Part shown: positions 8,304-18,386 of the stretch, one piece after another
Layout: every line of letters starts with the position of its first letter
Numbering within the stretch: position 1 is the first letter of the stretch
NCBI RefSeq assembly: GCF_014646335.1
Contig: NZ_BMNG01000001.1
Coordinates: 186,001-250,000 of the forward strand
Direction: 5' to 3'
From: Streptomyces lasiicapitis
GTDB lineage: Bacteria > Actinomycetota > Actinomycetes > Streptomycetales > Streptomycetaceae
DNA: 64,000 bases
Notes under the pieces: generated by a model
Database searches by the model: none
What the model saw: the letters and a program-made list of their open reading frames with translations, nothing else
What the model was told of the DNA's origin: nothing
Position numbers and translations under genes: made by a program

Positions 8304-9185
8304 TCACGCCTCGCCCCGCACCCTTCCTCGCTCACGCGTCAGCCCCAGCGCCCCGTGCACGACCAGCACGGCTCCCGCCACCGCCCAGCCGCGGCCGCGG
8401 CGGCGCAGGGACCAGAGCAGGAGCGGGATCCCGGCCGCGAGCTGAGCACCGGACAGGGCGCGAGCGAAGGGGCCGTGCTCCACGGCGTCCAGCTCCGCAC
8501 GGACCGCGTCCCGCCAGCCCGGCCACTCGACCTGGCGGACGCCGTCCCACACCTGGGCCGCCTCGCTCAGCCGGTCGGCCGGTTCGCCGGGCCTCAGGCC
8601 CGGAGGCAGGTCGACGCCCGCCCGGGTGAGGACCGCGAGGAGCCCCCGCATGCGGGCCCGCGCGTCGGCTCCCGAGTCGGGCCGGGTCAGGGCGTCCAGG
8701 GCCTGCATGTCGAGCACCGGGTCCAGGCCCAGGCGCGCGGCGAACGTCCGCATCGCCTCGTCCTCGCCGACCGGGGTCCCGTTCGCCAGCCACACGTACC
8801 CGACCGTCCGCCGGAAGCCCGCCGCAAGCGTGTAGCCGGAACGGTCGGCGTCCCACCACAGCGCGAGCACCGGCCACGTCGAGCCGACGGCGAGGGCGGT
8901 GGCCCAGCCGGTCAGCACCCGGTCGACGGGCTCGCCGCCGTGCAGCCAGGGCTTCCCCTCGGGTACGAGCACGCTCCACTCGTCGCCCGCGGGCCCGAGC
9001 AGCATGCGCTCACGCAGGAGCTGGGCGACCGCCTCGACCGAGTCCGCCCCGGCCCGGCAGAGCAGCAGCGCGCCGACGGGACCGCCGGCCGGTTCTGCGG
9101 GCTCGGCAGGCTTGGCCGGCTTGGCAGGTTCAGATGGATCAGAGGGTCGCTGGGCTCGCGAGGAAGGCCACGGCTCGGACGGCAT
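8304..9185 (-). CDS. Hypothetical protein with C-terminal hydrophobic segments
   Basis: I do not recognise a named family. The 293-residue product starts with a low-complexity Pro/Ala/Lys/Glu tract (PSEPAKPAKPAEPAEPAGG, about residues 17-35). A globular middle with conserved-looking tryptophans follows (WSVLVPEGKPWL, WPVLALWWDADRSGY). Two hydrophobic stretches near the C-terminus (LSGAQLAAGIPLLLWSL and WAVAGAVLVVHGALGL) could form a membrane hairpin anchor. Codon use matches the neighbours. It is transcribed convergently with tetR and divergently from the DUF4097 operon. The N-terminal repeat suggests a flexible cytoplasmic or surface linker. Confidence 0.6.
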   Translation of the reverse strand: MPSEPWPSSRAQRPSDPSEPAKPAKPAEPAEPAGGPVGALLLCRAGADSVEAVAQLLRERMLLGPAGDEWSVLVPEGKPWLHGGEPVDRVLTGWATALAVGSTWPVLALWWDADRSGYTLAAGFRRTVGYVWLANGTPVGEDEAMRTFAARLGLDPVLDMQALDALTRPDSGADARARMRGLLAVLTRAGVDLPPGLRPGEPADRLSEAAQVWDGVRQVEWPGWRDAVRAELDAVEHGPFARALSGAQLAAGIPLLLWSLRRRGRGWAVAGAVLVVHGALGLTRERGRVRGEA

Positions 9186-9259
9186 GGCTCCACGCTAGGA
9201 CAATTCATGTTTTTTGGCCCATAAATCGACTCCGCCCGATCCCGGAGAAGAGATAGGTC

Positions 9260-9288
9260 TTGACTTTCCGTATCCGCGATATATCGTG
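9260..9288 (+). promoter_or_regulatory. Promoter and palindrome of the DUF4097-padR operon
   Basis: TTGACT (9260-9265), a 16-base spacer and TATCGT (9282-9287) form a good promoter. The palindrome CGATATATCG (9277-9286) overlaps the -10 region, and a related CGCGATATGGCGCG lies at about 9300-9313. This region is unusually AT-rich for the window and is a likely PadR operator. Confidence 0.55.
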
Positions 9289-9346
9289 TATGACACAGAC
9301 GCGATATGGCGCGTCGCGTCCGACCCGCTCAAGGAGGTCTGCCACC

Positions 9347-10330
9347 ATGCCAGAGTGGTCCGTCGCCGAGCCCAGGAAGCTGACGTTCGACGAGCCCGTG
9401 AGGACACTGCGCGTCCGCGTGGTGAACGGCACGGTCAATGTCGTAGGCACAGAAGAGGACTCGGCAAGACTGGAGGTCTCCGAGATTTCGGGCCCTCCTC
9501 TCATCGTGACGCAGCACGACGGCACCTTGTCCGTCGCGTATGACGACCTGCCGTGGAAGGGCCTCCTGGAGTGGCTCGACCCCACGGGCACCCGCCGCAA
9601 CGCGGTGGTCTCGCTGACCGTGCCGACCGGGACCCGCGTCGAGGTGGGCGTCATCGGGGCGAGCGCCGTGGTCTCCGGGATCGAGGGCGGCGCCGAGGTG
9701 CGGGGCATCACGGGCGACACGACGCTCGTCGGCCTCTCGGGCCCGGTCCGGGCCGAGACCTTCTCCGGCAATGTCGAGGCCCAGGGCGTCACGGGTGACC
9801 TGCGGTTCGACTCGATCTCCGGCGACCTGACCGTCTTCGAGGGCTCCGGGTCCTCCGTTCGGGCCGAATCCGTGAGCGGCTCGATGATCGTGGACCTTGA
9901 TCCGTCCGCCCGCCCGGCCGACGTCGGACTCACAAGCATCTCGGGCGAGATCGCGGTCCGCCTCCCCCACCCGGTGCACGCGGAGGTGTCGGCGGACACC
10001 GCGAGCGGCACGGTCGCCAGCGACTTCGACGACCTCCGGGTCACCGGCCAGTGGGGCTCGAAGAACATCACCGGCAGGCTCGGTTCGGGCGGCGGCCGGC
10101 TCCGGGCGAAGACAATCTCCGGCTCGATCGCCCTCCTGCGCAAGCCCTCGGTGGAGGAAGATCTGTACAGGGCGGACGAGCCCCCGCAGGACGCACCGCC
10201 CGCGGACTCCCCGCCCTCGCCCCCGATCCCTCCGGGCGCCGCCACGACCGGCGCCCCGGACGAGGACGCCCCCACCGACGCCCCGAAGGCGGACGCCGCC
10301 GACGGCCCGACCGACAAGAAGGTGCTCTGA
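9347..10330 (+). CDS. DUF4097-family beta-strand repeat protein
   Basis: A 327-residue protein built of repeating short beta-strand units such as VNGTVNVVG, GEVRGITGDTTLVG, ETFSGNVEAQGVTGD and KTISGSIALL, the hallmark of the DUF4097 (adhesin-like, right-handed beta-helix) family. The role of the family is not firmly known. There is no signal peptide, so it should be cytosolic. The start ATG has an exact AAGGAGG at 9331-9337; the longer frame from 9260 would run through the promoter. The C-terminus is a disordered Pro/Ala/Asp tail. The padR gene follows after one base, so the two are co-translated and probably act together. Confidence 0.85.
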   Translation: MPEWSVAEPRKLTFDEPVRTLRVRVVNGTVNVVGTEEDSARLEVSEISGPPLIVTQHDGTLSVAYDDLPWKGLLEWLDPTGTRRNAVVSLTVPTGTRVEVGVIGASAVVSGIEGGAEVRGITGDTTLVGLSGPVRAETFSGNVEAQGVTGDLRFDSISGDLTVFEGSGSSVRAESVSGSMIVDLDPSARPADVGLTSISGEIAVRLPHPVHAEVSADTASGTVASDFDDLRVTGQWGSKNITGRLGSGGGRLRAKTISGSIALLRKPSVEEDLYRADEPPQDAPPADSPPSPPIPPGAATTGAPDEDAPTDAPKADAADGPTDKKVL

Positions 10331-10331
10331 G

Positions 10332-11462
10332 ATGCCTCCCGTGTTCGCCCACGGCCGCCTGCGCCTGTATCTGCTCAAGCTCCTGGACGAGGCCCCGCGC
10401 CACGGCTATGAGGTGATCCGCCTCCTCGAGGAGCGCTTCCAGGGTCTGTACGCCCCCTCGGCGGGCACCGTGTATCCGCGCCTGGCCAAGCTGGAGGCGG
10501 AAGGCCTGGTCACGCACACCACCGAGGGCGGCCGGAAGGTGTACGCGATCACCGACGCGGGCCGCGCCGAACTGGCCGACCGCAGCGGCGAGTTGGCCGA
10601 CCTGGAGCTGGAGATCCGCGAGTCGGTGGCGGGGCTCGCCGCCGAGATCCGGGACGGCGTGCAGGGTGCGGCGGGTGAGCTGCGCCGGGAGATGCGGGCG
10701 GCGGCGCAGGAAGCACGCGCCGGGAGCAAGTCCGGCTCGGGCTCCGGCTCCGGCTTCCCGAACCCGTCCGACTTCTTCGACAGCTCCTGGGCCGACAGCG
10801 ACGGATGGCGTCAGGCGAAGGAGGAGTTCCGGCGCGCCCGGCAGGAGTGGAAGGAGCAGGCGCGGCGGGCGAAGGACGAGAGCCGCCGGGCCCGCGAGGA
10901 GGCGCAGCGGGCACGCAGGCAGGCGAAGGACGCGCAGGAGCAGGTGCGGGCACAGGCTCAGGAGGAGTTGCAGCGCATGGCCAAGCGGGTGCAGGACCAG
11001 GTGCAGGACCACTTCGCGCGGGGCGACTGGCCGACGGGCGTCCGTGAGGGCCTGTCCGAGCTGGCGAAGGAATTCGGCGACTTCGGGAAGGAGTTCGGCA
11101 AGGACTTCGGGGTGGACTTCGGCTTCGGCACGTCGGACAAGGCGTCGAAGACGTCGAGGGACGAGGAGTCCAAGGACGACGCGTTCGGTCCGGGCCCTGT
11201 GTTCACGGCCGAGCGCGACGAGGTGCCCGTGGAGTACGTCCCGGACTGGGCGCACGAGGAGTCCACCGGCGAGCCCGCGCGCGACCTGGACCGCCTCCTG
11301 GACCGCTTCCGCGACGACATCCGCGACGCGGCCCGCGACCACGGGGTGACGGAGGACCAGCTGCGCGACGCCCGCCGCCACCTCTCGGAGGCCGCGGCCC
11401 ACATCAGCGCGACGCTGCGGTCCCCCGACGCCCCCAAGTCACCCGAGTCCCCCAAGTCCTGA
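10332..11462 (+). CDS. PadR-family regulator with long coiled-coil extension
   Basis: The first ~80 residues are a PadR winged helix (GRLRLYLLKLLDEAPRHGYE, then GTVYPRLAKLEAEGLV). Unlike ordinary PadR proteins (110-190 residues), this one reaches 376. After the dimerisation helix come a SGSGSGSG linker, a highly charged Arg/Glu/Ala coiled coil (about residues 158-220), a Phe/Gly/Lys-rich tract (KEFGDFGKEFGKDFG) and an acidic C-terminal region. Only one base separates it from the DUF4097 gene. It probably autoregulates through the palindrome at the operon promoter. The extension could mediate oligomerisation or binding to the DUF4097 partner, which is inference. Confidence 0.82.
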   Translation: MPPVFAHGRLRLYLLKLLDEAPRHGYEVIRLLEERFQGLYAPSAGTVYPRLAKLEAEGLVTHTTEGGRKVYAITDAGRAELADRSGELADLELEIRESVAGLAAEIRDGVQGAAGELRREMRAAAQEARAGSKSGSGSGSGFPNPSDFFDSSWADSDGWRQAKEEFRRARQEWKEQARRAKDESRRAREEAQRARRQAKDAQEQVRAQAQEELQRMAKRVQDQVQDHFARGDWPTGVREGLSELAKEFGDFGKEFGKDFGVDFGFGTSDKASKTSRDEESKDDAFGPGPVFTAERDEVPVEYVPDWAHEESTGEPARDLDRLLDRFRDDIRDAARDHGVTEDQLRDARRHLSEAAAHISATLRSPDAPKSPESPKS

Positions 11463-11590
11463 CGGTCGCCGCCACCCCCGCCTCGGTTGCCGTGGGCCTG
11501 GGCCGTTCGGGCGACCGGGCTCGGGGGTGGGGCGGGGCGGGATGCACCGCTGGTGGACGGCCCCGGGGCTGGCATGTGAGCCCAACTTGG

Positions 11591-11735
11591 CTGGAAGGTG
11601 GGCTCGTCGCCCGGCTGGAAGGTGACATCTCTGCCGGACCAGTGGGCGGAGTTGCCTCACGGGGCCGGAAAACGGGTAACTCCCCGCGCTGGAGAACAGG
11701 TCGCTCCCGCACCGGAAGGCAGCTCGCCGCCCCCG
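11591..11735. repeat. Degenerate tandem array of ~24 bp units
   Basis: Six consecutive units start at about 11591, 11615, 11639, 11665, 11689 and 11712 and run 23-26 bp each. Most begin C(C/T)GGAA and end in a CG/C-rich tail resembling GCTCGTCGCCCGG. The array fills the space between the convergent padR and Clp-N genes. No ORF with good codon use crosses it. Confidence 0.6.
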
Positions 11736-11761
11736 CGCCGACGAGCAGTCGCGTCCCAGAA

Positions 11762-12322
11762 CTAGCCCTGGTACAGGACGCGTTCGACCGTCAGCCGGGT
11801 CACGCCGTGGTCTGCCAGGACCTCCGCTGTCACGCCGGGGCGGGTCGTCAGGGCGAGGAGGATGTGTTCGTCGCCGATGCTGCGGTCGCGGCGGGCCGTG
11901 GCGATGCGGAGGGCGCGCTCCAGGATGTCCTTGGCGCCCGGGGTGAAGCCGCGGTGACCGATCCAGGCGCCGATGCCCTTGCGTTCGCGCCGGGCGCCGA
12001 CGCCCGCCAACGCCCCGGCGCCATGGGTTTGTTCGACGCGGGAGACGATTTCCTCGACGTCGATGCCGAGCCCGGCGAGGGCCTCGGTTTCCGCCTGGGT
12101 GAGCCCGCCCCGGCGCCGCGCCTCGGCCAGCGCCAGGACGATGTCCTCGCGGCGGCGGTCGGCACCGAGGGCGGCGAGGGCGAAGGAGGCGCGAGTGCCC
12201 TCGCGGTCGAGGAGGGCGAGCAGGAGGTGCCCGTCGTCGATGGAGTCGGCGCCGGCCCGTTCGGACTGCTCGACGGCGCCCGTGACCACGTCCCGGGCGC
12301 CCTTGGTGAAGCGTTCGAACAT
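11762..12322 (-). CDS. Clp N-terminal (double Clp-N repeat) domain protein
   Basis: A 186-residue protein consisting of two Clp-N repeats and nothing else. The first begins MFERFTKGARDVV and contains DDGHLLLALLDREGT. The second contains FTPGAKDILERALRIATARRDRSIGDEHILLALTTRPG. This is the substrate/adaptor-docking module of ClpC/ClpA without any AAA+ ATPase, so it is not a chaperone itself and may modulate ClpC or bind its substrates. The ATG overlaps the TGA of the upstream HTH gene (TGATG), so translation is coupled. Both genes are under the tandem palindromes just upstream. Confidence 0.85.
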   Translation of the reverse strand: MFERFTKGARDVVTGAVEQSERAGADSIDDGHLLLALLDREGTRASFALAALGADRRREDIVLALAEARRRGGLTQAETEALAGLGIDVEEIVSRVEQTHGAGALAGVGARRERKGIGAWIGHRGFTPGAKDILERALRIATARRDRSIGDEHILLALTTRPGVTAEVLADHGVTRLTVERVLYQG

Positions 12323-12531
12323 CACTGCCTCCCGTACTTCTTGTGCACGGCCTGCCTGCTCACGCCGAGTTCCGCGGCGATCTCCTGCCACGACCAGCCC
12401 TGCTGGCGCGCGCTGCGCACCTGCACGGCCTCGAGCTGCTCCGCCAGGCGCCGCAGCGCGGTGACGGCTCGCAGTCCCACTCGTGGATCGCGGTCACCCG
12501 CACGCTCGGCGAGATCCGTTGCTTCGGTCAT
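12322..12531 (-). CDS. Small helix-turn-helix protein
   Basis: A 69-residue protein whose C-terminal half is a clear HTH: ARQQGWSWQEIAAELGVSRQ followed by AVHKKYGRQ. The N-terminal half is helical and charged. The ATG at 12531 is preferred over an in-frame TTG at 12540, which lies inside the palindrome. It is translationally coupled to the downstream Clp-N gene. It very probably binds the two TGTCAAC/GTTGACA palindromes at its own promoter and autoregulates the pair. I recognise the gene pair as recurring in actinomycetes but know no assigned function. Confidence 0.78.
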   Translation of the reverse strand: MTEATDLAERAGDRDPRVGLRAVTALRRLAEQLEAVQVRSARQQGWSWQEIAAELGVSRQAVHKKYGRQ

Positions 12532-12534
12532 GCA

Positions 12535-12589
12535 TGTCAACGTACGTTGACACCTCCACCCCTGTCAACCTTAGTTGACAGGGGTGGAG
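12535..12589 (-). promoter_or_regulatory. Tandem TGTCAAC-N4-GTTGACA operators and promoter
   Basis: Two perfect 18-bp palindromes, TGTCAACGTACGTTGACA (12535-12552) and TGTCAACCTTAGTTGACA (12563-12580), have centres 28 bp apart. The distal one extends to a 36-bp inverted repeat (12554-12589). Read on the minus strand, a half-site supplies -35 TTGACA and the proximal palindrome supplies a -10-like TACGTT. Binding would therefore block the promoter directly. Confidence 0.8.
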
Positions 12590-12620
12590 CGAACGGCACC
12601 TCGCCGCGGAAGGCAGACGG

Positions 12621-13583
12621 TCAGACCGTCAGCACGATCTTGCCGAACTGGTCGCCCGCCTCCAGGCGCTCGAAGCCCTCTCGGGCGCGCTCCAGGGGGA
12701 GCACCTCGTCGATGACGGGGCGTACGCCGGTGGTGGCGCAGAACGACAGCAGGTCCTCCAGTTCGTCCTTGGAGCCCATGGTGGAGCCGACGATCTTCAG
12801 CTCCAGGAAGTAGACGCGGGTCAGCTCGGCGTGGGAAGGGCGGTCGCCGCTGGTGGCGCCGGAGATGACGAGGGTGCCGCCGGGGCGGAGCGACTTGATC
12901 GAGTGGGACCAGGTGGCGGCGCCGACGGTCTCGATGACGGCGTCGACGCGCTGGGGCAGCCGGGCTCCGGACGGCAGGGCCTCGACCGCGCCCAGTTCGA
13001 GGGCCCGCTTGCGCTTGGCCTCGTCGCGGCTGGTGGCGAAGACCTTCAGTCCTGCGGCCTTGCCGAGCACGATCGCGGCGGTGGCGACGCCGCCGCCCGC
13101 GCCCTGGACGAGGACGGAGTCTCCGGGACGTACGCCGGCGTTGGTGAAGAGCATGCGGTACGCGGTGAGCCAGGCCGTGGGGAGGCAGGCGGCCTCGGCG
13201 AAGGAGAGTTCGCGGGGCTTGGGGAGGATGTTCCAGGTGGGGACGGCGACCTGTTCGGCGAAGGTGCCCTGGTACTTCTCGGTGAGGATGGAGCGGCGCT
13301 CGCGGGGGCCGACGCCGTGGCCGGACTGACCGATGACGGAGTGCAGGACGACCTCGTTGCCGTCCTCGTCGACGCCGGCCGCGTCGCAGCCGAGGATCAT
13401 CGGGAGCTTGTCCTCGTCGAGGCCGACCCCGCGCAGGGACCAGAGGTCGTGGTGGTTGAGGGAGGCGGCCTTGACGTTCACGGTCGACCAGCCGGGGCGG
13501 GATTCGGGGGCGGGGCGGTCACCCAGTTCCAGGCCGGCGAGGGGCTGGTCGGGGTCGATTCGGGCGGCGTAGGCAGCGAACAT
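12621..13583 (-). CDS. Zinc-binding-dehydrogenase-family (MDR/quinone reductase-like) oxidoreductase
   Basis: A 320-residue NAD(P)H-dependent medium-chain reductase. The GroES-like N-terminal part contains NVKAASLNHHDLWSLRG and LGCDAAGVDEDG. The Rossmann part contains VLVQGAGGGVATAAIVLGKA. The structural-zinc cysteine cluster of alcohol dehydrogenases is absent, so quinone/enone reductase activity is more likely than alcohol oxidation. The start MFAAYAARID at 13583 was chosen over a longer frame whose N-terminus has no family character. The preceding gene on this strand is malic enzyme, with a terminator between them. Confidence 0.82.
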   Translation of the reverse strand: MFAAYAARIDPDQPLAGLELGDRPAPESRPGWSTVNVKAASLNHHDLWSLRGVGLDEDKLPMILGCDAAGVDEDGNEVVLHSVIGQSGHGVGPRERRSILTEKYQGTFAEQVAVPTWNILPKPRELSFAEAACLPTAWLTAYRMLFTNAGVRPGDSVLVQGAGGGVATAAIVLGKAAGLKVFATSRDEAKRKRALELGAVEALPSGARLPQRVDAVIETVGAATWSHSIKSLRPGGTLVISGATSGDRPSHAELTRVYFLELKIVGSTMGSKDELEDLLSFCATTGVRPVIDEVLPLERAREGFERLEAGDQFGKIVLTV

Positions 13584-13680
13584 GGCGCCGACGATATGCC
13601 TGGCCCCTGGGCCTCCGGAACGCCACACCGGTGTGACCCACACCGCGCCCAGACCCGCGCCCGCCACCGACCAGCAGGAA

Positions 13681-13719
13681 AGACAAAGCCCCGCCACCGA
13701 ACCCACCCGGCGACGGGGC
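13681..13719 (-). terminator. Terminator of the malic enzyme gene
   Basis: On the minus strand GCCCCGTCGCC (13719-13709) pairs with GGTGGCGGGGC (13698-13688) through 11 bp with two G-U pairs, followed by TTTGTCT. Confidence 0.65.
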
Positions 13720-13730
13720 CCCGCCAAGGC

Positions 13731-14969
<1,239 letters not shown>

Positions 14970-15533
14970 TTTGTCTGACCCCTTAATTCTTCATGGTTGA
15001 GGGTGGTCCACTTCCTGGTGCAGAAGTGGGGCGGGAACCGCGTCCGTGTTGCGGCCTCGGGCCTGTCGGCCGTCGGCTCCCCGCCTGTCGGCGGAGCGGT
15101 ACGGGAGGTACGTACGAACGCGCGGGCACGCCGCACACGTGCCCTGGGCCCCGGATGAGGGGTGTAACCGTCTTTTCTACCGGATGCTTCCGACCGCCGA
15201 CGAGCCATATCTGTGTCAGACCGATGTGAACAGCAAGTATCTAGCAGGCCCCAGGGGCAAAATGTCCGTATTATTAGGAAAAGACCGACCCGGCAGTCCG
15301 CATAGCGAGATTGGGTGGTTTTCGAGCGGTTGGCGGCTGTTCGCCCCGGTGCGCCAATGACCGGCCCGCACCGGCCTGTTGGGGTTTGCGGATCGCCCGT
15401 TATCCGATTTTGACATCTCCAGCCCCCAGTATCGGGCAGTCCGAATGGCAAGATGCCTCATCACACGAGGTCGCGACACCCGAAGGTGTGTGCACGACCG
15501 CATGGCTACTCCCCCATCCGCCGGAGGACCACT
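14970..15533. other. Intergenic region between malic enzyme and amino-acid ABC operon
   Basis: About 560 bp with no supported gene. It carries the divergent promoters. An unusually AT-rich stretch (about 15215-15290, including AAAATGTCCGTATTATTAGG) and a second one near 15400-15450 are the probable promoter segments. No riboswitch signature was recognised. Confidence 0.5.
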
Positions 15534-16499
15534 ATGACCGCAGGCACCACTTGTCGCACGACCGCCGCGAAGTCCGCGAAGTCCCGGATCGTCGCTGTCG
15601 GCGCGATCGCGGTCGCCGGCTCGCTGCTGCTCACCGGCTGCGGCGACCAGACGGACAACAAGAAGGAGGGCGGCGGCGACAAGGTCGTCGACGCCCCGCT
15701 CGCCGACCAGCTGCCCGCGAACATCCGCAACAAGGGCGTCATCAAGGTCGGCTCCGACATCGCCTACCCGCCGGTCGAATTCAAGGACAAGGGCGGCAAG
15801 ACGGTCGGTATCGACCCGGACATCGCCGACGCGCTCGGCAAGCAGCTCGGCGTCCGATTCGAGTTCGACAACGGCACCTTCGACACGCTCCTCGGCGGTC
15901 TGCGCTCCAAGCGTTACGACATCGCCATGTCGGCCATGACGGACACCAAGAACCGTCAGGAGGGCATCGACGAGGAGACCGGCAAGAAGGTCGGCACGGG
16001 TGTCGACTTCGTCGACTACTTCACCGCCGGTGTCTCGATCTACACCAAGAAGGGCGACGACCAGGGCATCAAGACCTGGGCGGACCTCTGCGGCAAGAAG
16101 ATCGTGGTCCAGCGCGGCACCGTCTCGCACGACCTGGCCAAGGCCGAGTCGAAGAAGTGCGGGGGCGGCAAGAAGATCTCCATCGAGTCGTACGACAACG
16201 ACCAGCAGGCCCAGACCCGGCTGCGCTCCGGCGGCGCGGACGCGGGCTCCTCGGACTTCCCGGTCGCGGCGTACGCGGTGAAGACCTCCGGCGGCGGCAA
16301 GGACTTCCAGCTGGTGGGCGAGCAGGTCGAGGCCGCTCCGTACGGCATCGCGGTCTCCAAGAACAACCCCAAGCTGCGCGACGCGATCAAGTCCGCGCTT
16401 GACGCGATCATCGCGACGAAGCAGTACGAGAAGATCATCAAGAAGTGGGGCGTCGACGCCGGCGCAGTCAAGGAAGCCAAGATCAACGGCGGCAAGTGA
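15534..16499 (+). CDS. Polar amino-acid ABC transporter substrate-binding lipoprotein
   Basis: A 321-residue exported receptor. The signal peptide has a basic start and hydrophobic core and ends in the lipobox LLLTGC (Cys near residue 38), followed by an Asp/Lys-rich linker. The SBP_bac_3 core has GVIKVGSDIAYPPVEF, GIDPDIADALGKQLGV and FDTLLGGLRSKRYDIAMSAM, typical of glutamate/glutamine/cystine/polar amino-acid receptors. The ATG at 15534 is preceded by GGAGG six bases away. It is first of a three-gene import operon with permease and ATPase. The exact amino acid is not determinable. Confidence 0.9.
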   Translation: MTAGTTCRTTAAKSAKSRIVAVGAIAVAGSLLLTGCGDQTDNKKEGGGDKVVDAPLADQLPANIRNKGVIKVGSDIAYPPVEFKDKGGKTVGIDPDIADALGKQLGVRFEFDNGTFDTLLGGLRSKRYDIAMSAMTDTKNRQEGIDEETGKKVGTGVDFVDYFTAGVSIYTKKGDDQGIKTWADLCGKKIVVQRGTVSHDLAKAESKKCGGGKKISIESYDNDQQAQTRLRSGGADAGSSDFPVAAYAVKTSGGGKDFQLVGEQVEAAPYGIAVSKNNPKLRDAIKSALDAIIATKQYEKIIKKWGVDAGAVKEAKINGGK

Positions 16500-16536
16500 C
16501 CGCGTCTCGTCATCTCGTCGCTGAAAGGCCACACCC

Positions 16537-17480
16537 GTGACAACGGACATCAGCAAGTCGGGCGACTCCGCGCCCAAGGATGAGCCACCGCGCTCCGCCC
16601 CCGAAGCGATCCGGGCGATTCCGGTTCGCCACTACGGCAGGTACGTCGCGGGCGTACTCGCCATCGGCGTGCTCGTCGCGCTCATCCTCGCGTTCGCCAA
16701 CGGTGACATCAACTGGAACGCGATCCCGGACAACTTCTTCGACGACCGCATCCTCAAGGGCGTCCGCGAGACCCTGATCCTCACGGTCCTCTCGATGCTC
16801 ATCGGCGTGGTCGGCGGCATCGTCCTGTCGGTGATGCGCCTGTCGAAGAACCCGGTGACCTCGTCGATCGCGTGGTTCTACATCTGGTTCTTCCGCGGTA
16901 CGCCGGTCCTGGTCCAGCTCTTCATCTGGTTCAACCTCGGCTTCGTCTTCGAGTACATCAACCTCGGTCCGGTCTACAAGGACGAGTGGTCGGACTTCAT
17001 GACGCCGTTCCTGACGGCGCTGCTCGGTCTCGGCCTGAACGAGGCCGCGTACATGGCGGAGATCTGCCGCGCGGGCCTGCTCTCGGTCGACGAGGGCCAG
17101 ACGGAGGCCTCGCAGGCGCTCGGCATGAGCCACAGCAAGACGCTGCGCCGTGTCGTCATCCCGCAGGCGATGCGCGTGATCGTGCCGCCGACGGGCAACG
17201 AAGTCATCAACATGCTCAAGACGACATCGCTGGTCGCGGCGGTGCAGTACTACGAGCTCCTGAAGTACGCCCAGGACATCGGCACCTCGTCCGGCGCGAC
17301 GGTGGAGACGCTGCTCCTGGCCGCCACCTGGTACCTGATCATGACGTCGATCCTCAGCGTCGGTCAGTTCTACCTGGAGCGGTACTACGCGCGCGGCTCC
17401 TCGCGGGCCCTGCCGGACACACCCTGGATGAAGATCAAGGCCAATATGTTGTCGCTGGGCAACCGTTCGGGGGTGCGCTA

Positions 17481-17481
<1 letters not shown>
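16537..17481 (+). CDS. Amino-acid ABC transporter permease
   Basis: A 314-residue HEQRo-type (His/Glu/Gln/Arg/opine) inner-membrane permease. A hydrophilic 30-residue N-terminus precedes the first membrane helix ([18 protein letters not shown]). The loop [24 protein letters not shown] starts the conserved BPD transport core. The EAA coupling motif is [22 protein letters not shown], with downstream [18 protein letters not shown]. The GTG start lies 37 bp after the receptor gene, and the stop overlaps the ATPase start (TAATG). A single permease gene implies a homodimer. Confidence 0.92.
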
Positions 17482-18236
<755 letters not shown>

Positions 18237-18242
<6 letters not shown>

Positions 18243-18268
18243 GTCGAAGGGGCTGTAGGCCGAAGGGG
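18237..18268 (+). repeat. 16-bp tandem duplication across the stop codon
   Basis: CTGTAGGTCGAAGGGG is followed at once by CTGTAGGCCGAAGGGG, with one mismatch. The first copy contains the TAG stop of the ATPase gene. Confidence 0.8.
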
Positions 18269-18298
18269 CCCGTTGGGTCATGGGGCCCGTAAATCGGT

Positions 18299-18353
18299 GC
18301 CTACGTAGAGGGGCGGTACGGATCGCTGATCCGTACCGCCCCTCTACGTAGGC
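18299..18353. terminator. Perfect 26-bp inverted repeat, bidirectional terminator
   Basis: Bases 18299-18324 pair perfectly with 18328-18353 around a three-base loop. It lies between the convergent ABC operon and methyltransferase gene and would terminate both. No T-run follows on either strand. Confidence 0.85.
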
Positions 18354-18386
18354 GAGTTGTGGGAGCCCTGCCGGCGGTCGAAGTCC

